Shown here: positions 52,613 through 61,450 of the stretch, one piece after another
Numbering within the stretch: position 1 is the first letter of the stretch
How the letters are laid out: each line of letters opens with the position of its first letter
Source: Algoriphagus locisalis
Lineage (GTDB): Bacteria; Bacteroidota; Bacteroidia; Cytophagales; Cyclobacteriaceae
Reading direction: 5' to 3'
DNA length: 64,000 bases
NCBI RefSeq assembly: GCF_900116615.1
Contig: NZ_FPBF01000008.1
Coordinates: 114,098-178,097 of the forward strand
Position numbers and translations under genes: made by a program
The notes under the pieces: generated by a model
Database searches by the model: none
What the model was told of the DNA's origin: nothing
The model's input: the letters and a program-made list of their open reading frames with translations, nothing else

Positions 52613-54091
52613 ATGAAAAACGGAACAATGATGCAATTTTTCCATTGGTATTCCCCGGAAGACACACTATGGAAAGAAGTAAAAGAAAAAGCGGAATATC
52701 TGGGAAACCTTGGCATTACCAGCGTTTGGCTACCGCCAGCATCTAAAGGCGAAAGAGGAGGAATGAGTACAGGATATGACACATACGACCTATTTGATCT
52801 GGGAGAGTTCGATCAAAAAGGATCTGTACGGACAAAATACGGTACCAAGGATGAATTCATAGAAGCAACCCAAGCCTTACATGATAGAGGAGTGCAGGTG
52901 ATAGTAGATTTTGTATTCAATCACAAAACAGGAGGTGATGAATCCGAACTCATGCAAGTAGTGAAGGTGAATGAAGAAAATAGGCTTGAAAACCTCTCAG
53001 AGCCCTACGAAATCGAGTCATTTACCCGCTTTACTTTTCCAGGAAGAAATGGCAAATACTCTGATTTCATCTGGGACAAGCATTGCTTCAGCGGAGTGGA
53101 TTATGACCATCGCAATCAGGAACACGGTGTATTCAATCTAATGAGCGAGTATGGCGATGATTGGGAGGAAATGATAGATGATGAAAAGGGAAATTATGAC
53201 TTCCTGATGTTTTGTGACATTGAATTTAGAAACCCAGCTGTCCGTGATGAGCTTCTCAAACATGCTACTTGGCTGCATGAGCTAACCTATTACGATGGCG
53301 TCAGACTGGATGCAGTGAAGCACATTCCTCCACATTATTTTAAGGACTTCCTTTACTTACTTCGAGAGCGTACTGGCAAAGATATTTTCGCAGTAGGTGA
53401 ATACTGGGCTCCAGGTAATTTGGAATTATTGACAAGATATCTGGAAGCCACAGATGGAACCATGAGTCTTTTCGATTCAGCCTTACACCATAGTTTGCAT
53501 CACGCTTCCAACTCAGGAAGTGATTATGACCTGCGGAAAATATTTGAAAATTCACTTGTCGCAAATAGTCCTGAGCTGGCAGTAACCTTAGTGGACAATC
53601 ATGACACGCAACCACTACAATCACTGGAAGCACCGGTGGAATCTTGGTTTAAACCTTTGGCTTATGCTCTGATTTTGCTTCGCAAAGATGGTTATCCATG
53701 TGTCTTTTATCCCGATCTTTTTGGTGCCAGCTATTGGGACAAAGGGGAAGACGGACAAGACTATGAGATATTTATCAATCGGGTGGACGAATTAGAACCT
53801 ATGCTCTATGCCAGAAAGGACTTTGCATTTGGTACGCAACGCGATTACTTCGAAAGTGCCAATGCCATCGGCTGGACTAGAGAGGGTGATGAAGAACACA
53901 GCGGTTGCGCCGTGGTTTTGTCAAATGGGGATGGAGCTACCATTTCTATGGAGATCGGGACTCGTTATGCTGGAAAAAGCTTCAAAGATATGCTGGGTAA
54001 AATCCAGGATGAAGTCTGGGTAAACGACTCCGGTTGGGCAGAATTCCACTGCACTCCAGGCTCAGTATCTGTCTGGACTGAAGTGAATTAA
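52613..54091 (+). CDS. Cytoplasmic alpha-amylase (GH13)
   Basis: The 492-residue enzyme has no signal peptide (MKNGTMMQFFHWYSPEDTLW) and thus acts on glycogen or internal maltodextrin. The GH13 regions are complete: VIVDFVFNHKTG, DGVRLDAVKHI (nucleophile D233), FAVGEYW (acid E263) and LVDNHDTQP (D331). The overall pattern follows the liquefying amylases of the GH13_5 kind. Length is normal. It is a single gene between two terminators; no glycogen genes adjoin. Confidence 0.94.
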   Translation: MKNGTMMQFFHWYSPEDTLWKEVKEKAEYLGNLGITSVWLPPASKGERGGMSTGYDTYDLFDLGEFDQKGSVRTKYGTKDEFIEATQALHDRGVQVIVDFVFNHKTGGDESELMQVVKVNEENRLENLSEPYEIESFTRFTFPGRNGKYSDFIWDKHCFSGVDYDHRNQEHGVFNLMSEYGDDWEEMIDDEKGNYDFLMFCDIEFRNPAVRDELLKHATWLHELTYYDGVRLDAVKHIPPHYFKDFLYLLRERTGKDIFAVGEYWAPGNLELLTRYLEATDGTMSLFDSALHHSLHHASNSGSDYDLRKIFENSLVANSPELAVTLVDNHDTQPLQSLEAPVESWFKPLAYALILLRKDGYPCVFYPDLFGASYWDKGEDGQDYEIFINRVDELEPMLYARKDFAFGTQRDYFESANAIGWTREGDEEHSGCAVVLSNGDGATISMEIGTRYAGKSFKDMLGKIQDEVWVNDSGWAEFHCTPGSVSVWTEVN

Positions 54092-54098
54092 ATTCTCG

Positions 54099-54131
54099 TG
54101 AGCTGACCGTAATTGTCAGCTCATTTCTTTT
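54099..54131 (+). terminator. Amylase terminator
   Basis: TGAGCTGAC (54099-54107) pairs perfectly with GTCAGCTCA (54115-54123), followed by TTTCTTTT. Confidence 0.85.
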
Positions 54132-54209
54132 AATTGAATAACAACATCTCAGGAATATTTTTAATAGTAGAACAATCGGCCTAGATTAACTGTCTGAAAT
54201 AACCCTTCC

Positions 54210-55682
54210 ATGAAATTTAAGTTTTTCAAACCCACATTCTTATTCTTGTTTTTTACATGCAGCACTTCTCTTGGATTTGCACAATCAAATAAACCTAATG
54301 TGCTATTCATAGCAGTGGATGATTTGAGAGCAGAACTAGGCCATTTTGAAAATAGTGCGATCATTACTCCTAACCTTGACAGGCTAGCAGCTGAAGCCGT
54401 AAGTTTTACCAATCATTTTGTCCAAGTACCTACCTGCGGTGCTTCCCGTGCTGCTTTTCTCACAGGAAAAAGACCCAGGCGAACTGCTGAATTGGGTAAC
54501 AACATCATGCAGGATGAATTCTCCACAAAACCTGAAACTGAAATACCTGAAACATTTGTCCATCACTTGAGAAGAAATGGTTACCACACAGTAGGAATAG
54601 GAAAAATATCTCACTCTGTCGATGGCTACGTCTATGGATACGAAGAGGAGGTTTCGGATAAAAAAGAACTGCCCTATAGCTGGGATGAGTTTTTATTTGA
54701 CAGTGGAAAATGGGGAACAGGATGGAATGCTTTCTTTGGATTTGCTAATGGTGAAAACCGCCAAAGCATGAAAAAGCAGGTCAAACCTTACGAAGCTGGG
54801 GATGTGGATGACTTGGGATATCCTGACGGACTGACTACACAATTAGCAATCAAGAAGCTTCGGGAGCTGAAAGATCAGAAACAACCATTCTTTTTAGGAG
54901 TGGGCTTTTTCAAACCACATTTGCCTTTTACCTCTCCAAAAAAATATTGGGATCTGTACGAAGAAGACCAAATTCCTTTGCCAAAAAACCCAACAAAACC
55001 TCAAAATGTAGCTCGTCAAAGCTTACTAGAAAGTGGAGAGTTTAATCAATATGCTTTAGGTGAGGAAAAGGCGAGCTTGGATAATCAACTTTCTGATGAC
55101 TATGCAAGAAAAATCAAGCATGCTTACTATGCGGCTACCAGCTATTCAGATGCACAGATTGGGTTGATTCTAGACGAGTTGAAGGCACTTGAATTGGATC
55201 AAAACACCATCGTGATCGTCTGGGGAGATCATGGCTGGCACCTGGGTGAGCAGCAAATTTGGGGCAAACATACGCTGTTTGAATATGCATTAAACTCAGC
55301 TCTAATCTTTAAAATACCAGGTTCAAAGCTTTCCAAAATTGACGATTCAATCGTTGAGTCCGTGGATATATACCCAACCTTAATGGAGTTATTGAGCATT
55401 GAAAGTCCAAATGGTTTGGATGGTGAAAGCTTTGCAGGGTTATTGAAATCGAAGGATTCTAAAGTGGGAAATGTTGCCTACTCATACTATCACAAAGGAA
55501 TTTCCCTGCGCACTGATCGGTACCGATTAACAAAATATTTCAGAGATGCCGAGCCAACTATTGAGCTCTTTGACCATCAAAATGATCCGCTGGAATCCAT
55601 TAATATCGCAGCAGAAAACCCTAAAATCGTAGCTGAATTAATGCCTTTGCTGGAAAATGGAAATACCGGATTATTCGACTGA
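54210..55682 (+). CDS. Exported sulfatase (iduronate-2-sulfatase-like)
   Basis: The 490-residue protein has a signal peptide (about 1-25, ending LGFAQ), the metal site NVLFIAVDDLRAELG, and the modification motif CGASR at 76-80, where C76 would become formylglycine, so an anaerobic or FGE-type maturase is needed in trans. GVGFFKPHLPFTSPKKYWDLY and VIVWGDHGWHLGEQQIWGKHT (split here) match the iduronate-2-sulfatase branch. It would cleave sulfate esters of algal or animal glycans in the periplasm. No glycosidase or SusCD pair adjoins it. Confidence 0.94.
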   Translation: MKFKFFKPTFLFLFFTCSTSLGFAQSNKPNVLFIAVDDLRAELGHFENSAIITPNLDRLAAEAVSFTNHFVQVPTCGASRAAFLTGKRPRRTAELGNNIMQDEFSTKPETEIPETFVHHLRRNGYHTVGIGKISHSVDGYVYGYEEEVSDKKELPYSWDEFLFDSGKWGTGWNAFFGFANGENRQSMKKQVKPYEAGDVDDLGYPDGLTTQLAIKKLRELKDQKQPFFLGVGFFKPHLPFTSPKKYWDLYEEDQIPLPKNPTKPQNVARQSLLESGEFNQYALGEEKASLDNQLSDDYARKIKHAYYAATSYSDAQIGLILDELKALELDQNTIVIVWGDHGWHLGEQQIWGKHTLFEYALNSALIFKIPGSKLSKIDDSIVESVDIYPTLMELLSIESPNGLDGESFAGLLKSKDSKVGNVAYSYYHKGISLRTDRYRLTKYFRDAEPTIELFDHQNDPLESINIAAENPKIVAELMPLLENGNTGLFD

Positions 55683-55690
55683 ATATATGT

Positions 55691-56029
55691 TTACTTTAAC
55701 TTCTCATTATTCTTGTGTCGATCGATGTCTCGAATGTTCTTCTTTTCGAAGTTCTTCTTCATAGCCAAAGTTAAATCCACACCCGTCTGATTGGCAAGAC
55801 ATATGAGCACCCAAAGCACATCCGCCATTTCATCACCTAGATCTTTTCCTTTGTCTGATTCTTTGAAGGATTGCTCTCCATAGGTTCGGGACATGATTCT
55901 GGCTAATTCCCCTACTTCTTCCATCAGGACGGTCATATTGGTAAGTTCATTGAAATATCGGACTCCAACTGTTTTGATCCAATGATCGACTTGCTCCTGA
56001 GCTTCCTTTATGGTGATTTCGTCCTTCAT
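55691..56029 (-). CDS. MazG-like nucleotide pyrophosphohydrolase
   Basis: The 112-residue helical protein has the MazG/iMazG metal site: EEVGELARIMSRTYGEQSF with ExxE, and GDEMADVLWVLICLANQ with ExxD. These enzymes hydrolyse (d)NTPs to monophosphates. It is short, with a single domain. It converges with the sulfatase (8 bp between the stop codons) and looks unrelated to it. Confidence 0.9.
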   Translation of the reverse strand: MKDEITIKEAQEQVDHWIKTVGVRYFNELTNMTVLMEEVGELARIMSRTYGEQSFKESDKGKDLGDEMADVLWVLICLANQTGVDLTLAMKKNFEKKNIRDIDRHKNNEKLK

Positions 56030-56185
56030 AAATACTGGGTTGATTAGTTAAAATTAACAATCTATAAGAATGCAATTTGGCAAATGCTGAGTTAATAGGT
56101 TCGGTTCTTGTGTAAAAGCATTTTTAATTTTATGATAATCTTTAGCATTTCCATTTCGATTTAGTATTGAATTGACACAACTTTT

Positions 56186-57283
56186 ATGGGTGATTATTTC
56201 GAAGCAATACGAACTGCAATTCTTTATTTTCCGCTTATTGCCTTATTAAGCATGGTTCCTTATGCGTTTATTCAGTATAGGAAAATTGGCTATGTGCAAA
56301 TCAATAGAAGCTTGGTCTTCTACACGTTTGTATTCTATTCTATGGCGGCCTTTTTTCTGACCTTGTTACCATTGCCTGAGATCACACCGGATTTCTGTGA
56401 GGTAAGGTCAGGCAGATTTATTCCAAGCTATTTTCCCTTCCGCTTTGTAAAAGACACTTTTCGAGAAGTTCAGGGTAATATTTCTCTTTTCAGCATAGTG
56501 AAAAGCACCACTTTTAAGGTTACTGCTTTCAATGTATTGCTGCTGATGCCACTGGGCTTTTTTCTCAGGTATCTTTTCCAAGTGAGAAATGCAGCACTTG
56601 CAACTTTGATAGGATTCATCACTTCACTCTTTTTCGAAATCACACAGCTTACCTCAATTTATGGATTGTACCCTTGCAGATTTAGACATTTTGAAGTGGA
56701 TGATTTGATCACAAATACGTTTGGATGCTACATCGGTTTTGTAATAGCTTCTTATGCAGTTTTTCTTCCAAACATATCCAGCAAGCCGCTTTTGAATCGC
56801 AGCAGTGTGACTTTGACTCAGCGATTTTTGGCGATTTTCCTGGATTCCTTACTTGTAATTCTTTTCACCTCCTACATTATTGAGGGACTAAGTGATAATA
56901 TTTGGATCCTTTCAGCACTAAAAGTTGGGGTGATTTTCTTCTATTTTATTTTTGTCAGCAAAAAGACAAACGGACAGACTATAGGCAAAAAGCTCCTAGG
57001 TATTCGGATTATCAGAATGGATGGGCTACCATTGACCTACAAAGATCTTATCGCTCGATATGGCATCTTTTTGATATTGCCATTCTTGGTCGGAGAAGTA
57101 TCGAAATTCCTTATTGATACGCGATTTGATGACAGGTTGTACCTATTCCTTTACTTCCTTTTCTTGGCAATATGGTTCGTTGGTACAGTTATGGTCACAT
57201 TTATTAGAAAAGATCATCGTGGCTGGCTAGATAGATTTGCCCATACCACACAGGTGCTTGCTAAAAAGGAAGGGGGTAGATAA
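56186..57283 (+). CDS. VanZ-RDD fusion membrane protein
   Basis: The 365-residue protein joins a VanZ-like domain (about 10-195: FYSMAAFFLTLLPLPEI, LLLMPLGFFLRYLF, FEITQLTSIYGLYPCRFRHFEVDDLITNTFG split) to a C-terminal RDD domain (about 210-355: LTQRFLAIFLDSLLVILF, NGQTIGKKLLGIRII, YKDLIARYGIFLILPF). There are about nine TM helices. VanZ proteins are linked to low-level teicoplanin resistance, but most have no known role; RDD proteins are thought to be transporters. Single gene. Confidence 0.9.
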   Translation: MGDYFEAIRTAILYFPLIALLSMVPYAFIQYRKIGYVQINRSLVFYTFVFYSMAAFFLTLLPLPEITPDFCEVRSGRFIPSYFPFRFVKDTFREVQGNISLFSIVKSTTFKVTAFNVLLLMPLGFFLRYLFQVRNAALATLIGFITSLFFEITQLTSIYGLYPCRFRHFEVDDLITNTFGCYIGFVIASYAVFLPNISSKPLLNRSSVTLTQRFLAIFLDSLLVILFTSYIIEGLSDNIWILSALKVGVIFFYFIFVSKKTNGQTIGKKLLGIRIIRMDGLPLTYKDLIARYGIFLILPFLVGEVSKFLIDTRFDDRLYLFLYFLFLAIWFVGTVMVTFIRKDHRGWLDRFAHTTQVLAKKEGGR

Positions 57284-57420
57284 ATCTTCTTTTTAAATTT
57301 TTTAGGGTTAATAAAAGACCATTTCTAAAAAATTTATGAAATGTTTCGCGATGTTAGTTTAAATTGAAAGCTGTTAATGGCATATGCCTTTTTCACTTGA
57401 AACAAAAACTAGCCATCGCT

Positions 57421-58980
57421 ATGAGAAATTTTATCGCAGTACTTTTCACAATTTTAGTCAACCTTTCTTGCGCTCCAAAAGAGCAATCAAAACCGCTTCC
57501 TAGGATAGCCATCGCAGGATTGGCGATTGAATCCAGCACTTTTTCTCCAGCTACTAGTGACGTGGCTGCTTTCCGAACTAGAGAAGGCAAGGAAATTTTC
57601 AATTATTACCCATTTTTAGATTCTGCTTCGGAAGACCGAGGTAGAGCCGAATGGTTCCCCACTTTGCGTGGACATGCCATTCCAGGCGGAATCGTTACGA
57701 GAGAAGCCTATGAAGAGCTTGTGGGAAAGACTTTAGAAATGCTCAAAGAAAACCTGCCCTACGATGGGCTTTTCTTCGATATCCATGGAGCAATGAGTGT
57801 GGTAGGTTTGGATGATCCTGAGGGTGATTTTATAATCCGCGTTCGCGAGATAGTTGGGCCGGAAACTTTGATTTCCACGTCCATGGATTTACATGGGAAT
57901 GTTTCTTGGAGATTGGCAGAAAACACAGATTTGATCACTTGCTACAGAATGGCTCCACATGAGGATGCTTTGGAGTCCAAACAGCGGGCAGTAGAAAATA
58001 TGCTGGATCGCTTGGAAAGTGGCAAAGGAAAGCCTGCTTACAAAGCTTGGATTCCTGTTCCAATTTTGCTGCCTGGCGAAAAGACCAGTACGAGAATTGA
58101 CCCAGGAAAAAGTCTCTATGCGAAAGTGGATCCTATGACCAAAAAAGAAGGTGTGATCGATGCAGCTATTTGGATTGGATATGCGTGGGCAGATGAACCA
58201 AGAAATCACGCAGTAGTAATGGTGACTGGCGATGACGAAAAAGCAGTAACTGAGTCTGCTGAGTCACTTGCCCAGAGCTTTTGGGATGTTAGAAACGAGT
58301 TTGAATTCGTGGCTCCAGTAGCTACTTTGGAAGAAAGTCTGGACATGGCAATCGCCAGCGACAAGAAGCCTTTCATGATATCTGATATGGGTGACAACCC
58401 AACCGCAGGTGGTGCTGGAGATGTTACTTGGACCTTAACCGAAATACTAAAGAGACCAGAATTCAAATCTGAAAATGGCCCTACTTTGATTTATGCTTCT
58501 ATTCCAGGTCCTGAGTTTGTAGAGAAAGCATTGGCTGCAGGTGTAGGAGGAAAAGTAGAAGGAACAGCTGGAGCAGCAATCGATGATAGATTTGCTCCAC
58601 CGGTAATGCTAAAAGGCACTGTGGAAGCAATCAAAGAAGGTGATGGTGCGGCTGAAGTTGAAGTCGTGGTGAAAGTAGGTTCTGTACACGTGATTGTGAG
58701 CAAAAAGCGCAAGCCATATCATAATGAAAGCGATTTCACAAACCTTGGATTGAAGCCAAGAGAAGCTGATATAGTAGTTGTGAAAATCGGGTATCTGGTA
58801 CCTGAACTCTATGACATGAGAGCAGATTGGATTATGGCTTTGACTCCAGGCGGCGTAGATCAGGATTTAGAGCGACTAGGCTATAAGCGAATCAATCGCC
58901 CGATGTTTCCCTTGGATAAGGATATGGCAGAACCGGATTTGAAAGCTAAATTAGTACCTGCAGCTAATAAGCTCGACTGA
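57421..58980 (+). CDS. M81-family (MlrC/microcystinase C-like) metallopeptidase lipoprotein
   Basis: The start chosen is the ATG at 57421 (MRNFIAVLFTILVNLSCAP), which gives a lipoprotein signal with Cys17; the frame is open further upstream but lacks a signal. The protein of 519 residues has the M81 blocks GLAIESSTFSP, LFFDIHGAMSVVGLDDPEGDF, STSMDLHGNVSWRLAE and CYRMAPHEDALES (metal ligands His and Asp), then DMGDNPTAGGAGDVT. M81 enzymes open cyclic or linear peptides, as MlrC does for microcystin. Its natural substrate here is unknown. As an envelope lipoprotein it would act outside the cytoplasm. Confidence 0.92.
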   Translation: MRNFIAVLFTILVNLSCAPKEQSKPLPRIAIAGLAIESSTFSPATSDVAAFRTREGKEIFNYYPFLDSASEDRGRAEWFPTLRGHAIPGGIVTREAYEELVGKTLEMLKENLPYDGLFFDIHGAMSVVGLDDPEGDFIIRVREIVGPETLISTSMDLHGNVSWRLAENTDLITCYRMAPHEDALESKQRAVENMLDRLESGKGKPAYKAWIPVPILLPGEKTSTRIDPGKSLYAKVDPMTKKEGVIDAAIWIGYAWADEPRNHAVVMVTGDDEKAVTESAESLAQSFWDVRNEFEFVAPVATLEESLDMAIASDKKPFMISDMGDNPTAGGAGDVTWTLTEILKRPEFKSENGPTLIYASIPGPEFVEKALAAGVGGKVEGTAGAAIDDRFAPPVMLKGTVEAIKEGDGAAEVEVVVKVGSVHVIVSKKRKPYHNESDFTNLGLKPREADIVVVKIGYLVPELYDMRADWIMALTPGGVDQDLERLGYKRINRPMFPLDKDMAEPDLKAKLVPAANKLD

Positions 58981-59036
58981 TATGTAATGGAAGAAAAGTC
59001 TTAAATCTTGTGTCTAACGTCTAAAATCTCAAGAGT

Positions 59037-59414
59037 ATGATGAACGCAAAACCATCTTCTGTAGAGGAATATCTTAGCTGGTGCTCCCCCGAAGTAAAAG
59101 AAAAGCTCCAACAGATGCGTGAGACAATCCAGAAAGCCATTCCGAAATCAAAAGAGGTCATCAGCTACAGTATGCCTGCTTACAGAACCACAGAAGTGTT
59201 GGTTTACTTTGCAGCTGCGAAAAAACACATTGGCTTTTATCCGACTAACAGCGGTGTAAGTGAATTTAAAACTGAGCTTAAGAATTACGTAACTTCCAAG
59301 GGGGCGATCCAATTCCACTTGGATAAACCATTGCCACTTGAGCTGATTGCTGCCATTTGCCAGTTCCGATATTTGGAAGCCGAGGTAAAAGCGGATCACA
59401 AAAAGAAAAAATAA
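59037..59414 (+). CDS. DUF1801 domain protein
   Basis: The 125-residue protein fits DUF1801 (YdhG-like): VEEYLSWCSPEVKEKLQQMR, IQKAIPKSKEVISYSMPAYR, and HIGFYPTNSGVSEFKTEL. The frame opens with two Met codons. Family members were suggested to help iron loading in Bacillus but most are uncharacterised. It stands alone, 56 bp after the M81 gene; the gap carries a low-complexity repeat at 58998-59035. Confidence 0.9.
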   Translation: MMNAKPSSVEEYLSWCSPEVKEKLQQMRETIQKAIPKSKEVISYSMPAYRTTEVLVYFAAAKKHIGFYPTNSGVSEFKTELKNYVTSKGAIQFHLDKPLPLELIAAICQFRYLEAEVKADHKKKK

Positions 59415-59534
59415 TCGTGAATTAGAACTTTATAAACGGAGAGGAAAGTGAAACTTTAGCAAAATGCAAGTTGCGTACATCTGCATCCTTTTCAGCGGTC
59501 ATTTGCGGGGATCATATCTCCTTTCGGAAAAAGC

Positions 59535-60800
59535 TTATCCCAAAACTCTTTCAGTAGCTTCTAGAAAACTGTCGATTTCAGCCTTGCTGTTATAAATATG
59601 AGTTGAAATACGAATAGCGTCCAACTTGCTTTCAGGAACTTGACGGATTCGAAACCCTTCCTTGCTGATCAAAGTAGCAGCTTTTTGATAGTTCATGTTC
59701 TTCGGTTTAATAGTAACCATGCTAATTCGAGAGGCTGCTTCACTGGAAGTCAACACATCTAATTGAGACCTCATTTCAGCAAGACCATCAAAAAGATATT
59801 GATTCAATTCCCTAATTCTGGCCTCTATTTTTCCCTTCCCTATTTCCTTATGGAAATCAGCAGCTGCCAGTGCTCCCCGCATCATAGGCAAACTTTGGCT
59901 CCCATAATCAAAGCGATGGGCAGTAGGAACATAGCCTTTCAACTCTGGTGGGTTTTGATACATATCCCAGCCTAAATCAGAATACGCCCCAACTTGGTAG
60001 GCTTGAACTTGTTCCAAAATTTCCTCTCGAACGTATAAAAATCCTGTTCCATTTGGACCTAACATCCATTTGTGATAGCTGCTTGCATACAAATCACAGC
60101 CCAAATCGTGAAGGTTCAGATCAAAAGTTCCAGCTCCATGTGCTCCATCTATGGCTGTGAATATCCCTTTGCTTCTCGCAAACCCTGAAATTTCTTTTAT
60201 TGGAAAAACCAATCCAGTCGTGCAGGTGATATGGGGAATGGCGATGACTTTCGTTTTGGAAGTCACCAGAGATTTGATCAGATCTAAGTTCTCCTCTTGC
60301 GTAGGTTTAGGTTCAAAAGGCTTCAAGACGACACCATTCAGTTTCGCTCGATTCAGCCAGGGCAACGCATTTCCCACATGCTCATGAAGAGTGATAATCA
60401 CCTCATCCCCTGCTTTCAGCGGTAGTCCCCAGCACATGATATTTATTCCTTCCGTAGTATTATGAGTAAGTGAAATCTCGGAGGTTTTGATTCCGACGAA
60501 TTCAGCCAACTTCTCCCGTTCAGGTCCAATATGACCATATTCTCCAGAAGTATTTGTTTCTACAAAAGAGCTTTGCAATGAATCCAAAACCACTTGTGGA
60601 GAGGGTCCAAAAGTTCCGTTATTTAGATACACCCGGTTGTCCTTCAGCGGAAACTTCTTTCGCACATCATCCCAAAACTCCTCTCCCTGCAACGTGTGAT
60701 TAATGGTTTTCGAACGCGGTGCTGGAGGATTAAATGAAACCAATCCTGGAATAGCTATTCCGGCACTTAGTTTTTGAATAAATGATCTTCTACTGTTCAT
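59535..60800 (-). CDS. Tat-exported class V aminotransferase-fold PLP enzyme
   Basis: The 421-residue protein starts with a twin-arginine signal, NSRRSFIQKLSAG and a hydrophobic stretch, then a class V fold: NNGTFGPSPQVVLDSL, SLTHNTTEGINIMCWGLPL, AIDGAHGAGTFDL (Asp for PLP nitrogen) and SSYHKWMLGPNGTGFLYV with the PLP lysine. It resembles isopenicillin N epimerase-like and cysteine desulfurase-like proteins. Exported PLP enzymes of this group are found in many Bacteroidota, with unknown substrates. It is a single gene with no obvious partners. Confidence 0.9.
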   Translation of the reverse strand: MNSRRSFIQKLSAGIAIPGLVSFNPPAPRSKTINHTLQGEEFWDDVRKKFPLKDNRVYLNNGTFGPSPQVVLDSLQSSFVETNTSGEYGHIGPEREKLAEFVGIKTSEISLTHNTTEGINIMCWGLPLKAGDEVIITLHEHVGNALPWLNRAKLNGVVLKPFEPKPTQEENLDLIKSLVTSKTKVIAIPHITCTTGLVFPIKEISGFARSKGIFTAIDGAHGAGTFDLNLHDLGCDLYASSYHKWMLGPNGTGFLYVREEILEQVQAYQVGAYSDLGWDMYQNPPELKGYVPTAHRFDYGSQSLPMMRGALAAADFHKEIGKGKIEARIRELNQYLFDGLAEMRSQLDVLTSSEAASRISMVTIKPKNMNYQKAATLISKEGFRIRQVPESKLDAIRISTHIYNSKAEIDSFLEATERVLG

Positions 60801-61119
60801 AAGGTTTGTGGCTGTCTTATGAGTTAGAAAATGATCACGAAAAAATCAATTGAAATAATACCAATAAGTCAAAAAATAGGTTGATCGGAGAATAAAGCTA
60901 CGGCTAATAAATACGGCTATATCCTAAAAAGCTGATGATTTTCTTATACCAAAGTCCAGATTTGCAAATCGAACTCTTCAGCAGTATGAATAATTACCGT
61001 ATCGATTAGGCCTATTCCACAATCCCAAAGCTTATGATCCTTCGAGAAAAAACTGGCTTGATAGATTAAACCATACTATTTCATTTAGATTGTTATTTTT
61101 AAAGAGAAATTTTACTTTC
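60801..61119. other. Intergenic region between the class V enzyme and the zinc-ribbon gene
   Basis: These 319 bases separate divergent genes and hold no gene. Two similar words, TACGGCTA and TACGGCTATA, occur near 60899-60923. A TTG-N20-TACTTTCA string ends on the ATG at 61120 and is discussed as rejected. Confidence 0.4.
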
Positions 61120-61404
61120 ATGACTCTAAAAATATGCGAAAAGGGCCACCAATTCTTTAAAACAAGCGATTGTCCCACCTGCCCCATTTGCGAAAAAGAG
61201 CGAAAACCTACCACAGGATTTATGGCTAAACTTTCCGCTCCGGCACGAAGAGCTCTTGAATCAAAGCAAATTTATAGTGTAGATAAACTATCCACATTTA
61301 CCGAAAAAGAGATTCTATCACTTCACGGTATGGGAAAAAGCTCCATTCCTAAATTGAAAGCCGCATTGGAGGAAAAGGGATTAGCTTTCAAAAACGTGGA
61401 TTAA
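61120..61404 (+). CDS. Zinc-ribbon plus helix-hairpin-helix (RNAP alpha-CTD-like) small protein
   Basis: The 94-residue protein has an N-terminal zinc-ribbon-like part (MTLKICEKGHQFFKTSDCPT with further CPIC, giving cysteines spaced C-x11-C-x2-C-x2-C) and a C-terminal helix-hairpin-helix domain (LSAPARRALESKQIYSVDKL, SLHGMGKSSIPKLKAAL) like the C-terminal domain of the RNA polymerase alpha subunit. Such proteins are annotated only as RNAP alpha C-terminal-like and have no known role; DNA or RNA binding is likely. The start is the ATG at 61120. It is 46 bp from the beta-helix gene. Confidence 0.82.
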   Translation: MTLKICEKGHQFFKTSDCPTCPICEKERKPTTGFMAKLSAPARRALESKQIYSVDKLSTFTEKEILSLHGMGKSSIPKLKAALEEKGLAFKNVD

Positions 61405-61450
61405 ATTGCATCTTAGTCCCTCATTGCAATTAATCACCCCAGTAATAAAC

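Noticed and set aside
61090..61120. TTG-N20-TACTTTCA string that looks like a recA-type promoter
   Set aside because: The -7 box ends on the ATG at 61120, so a transcript from it would begin inside the gene and lose the zinc-ribbon start. Either it is chance or the true start differs; not annotated.
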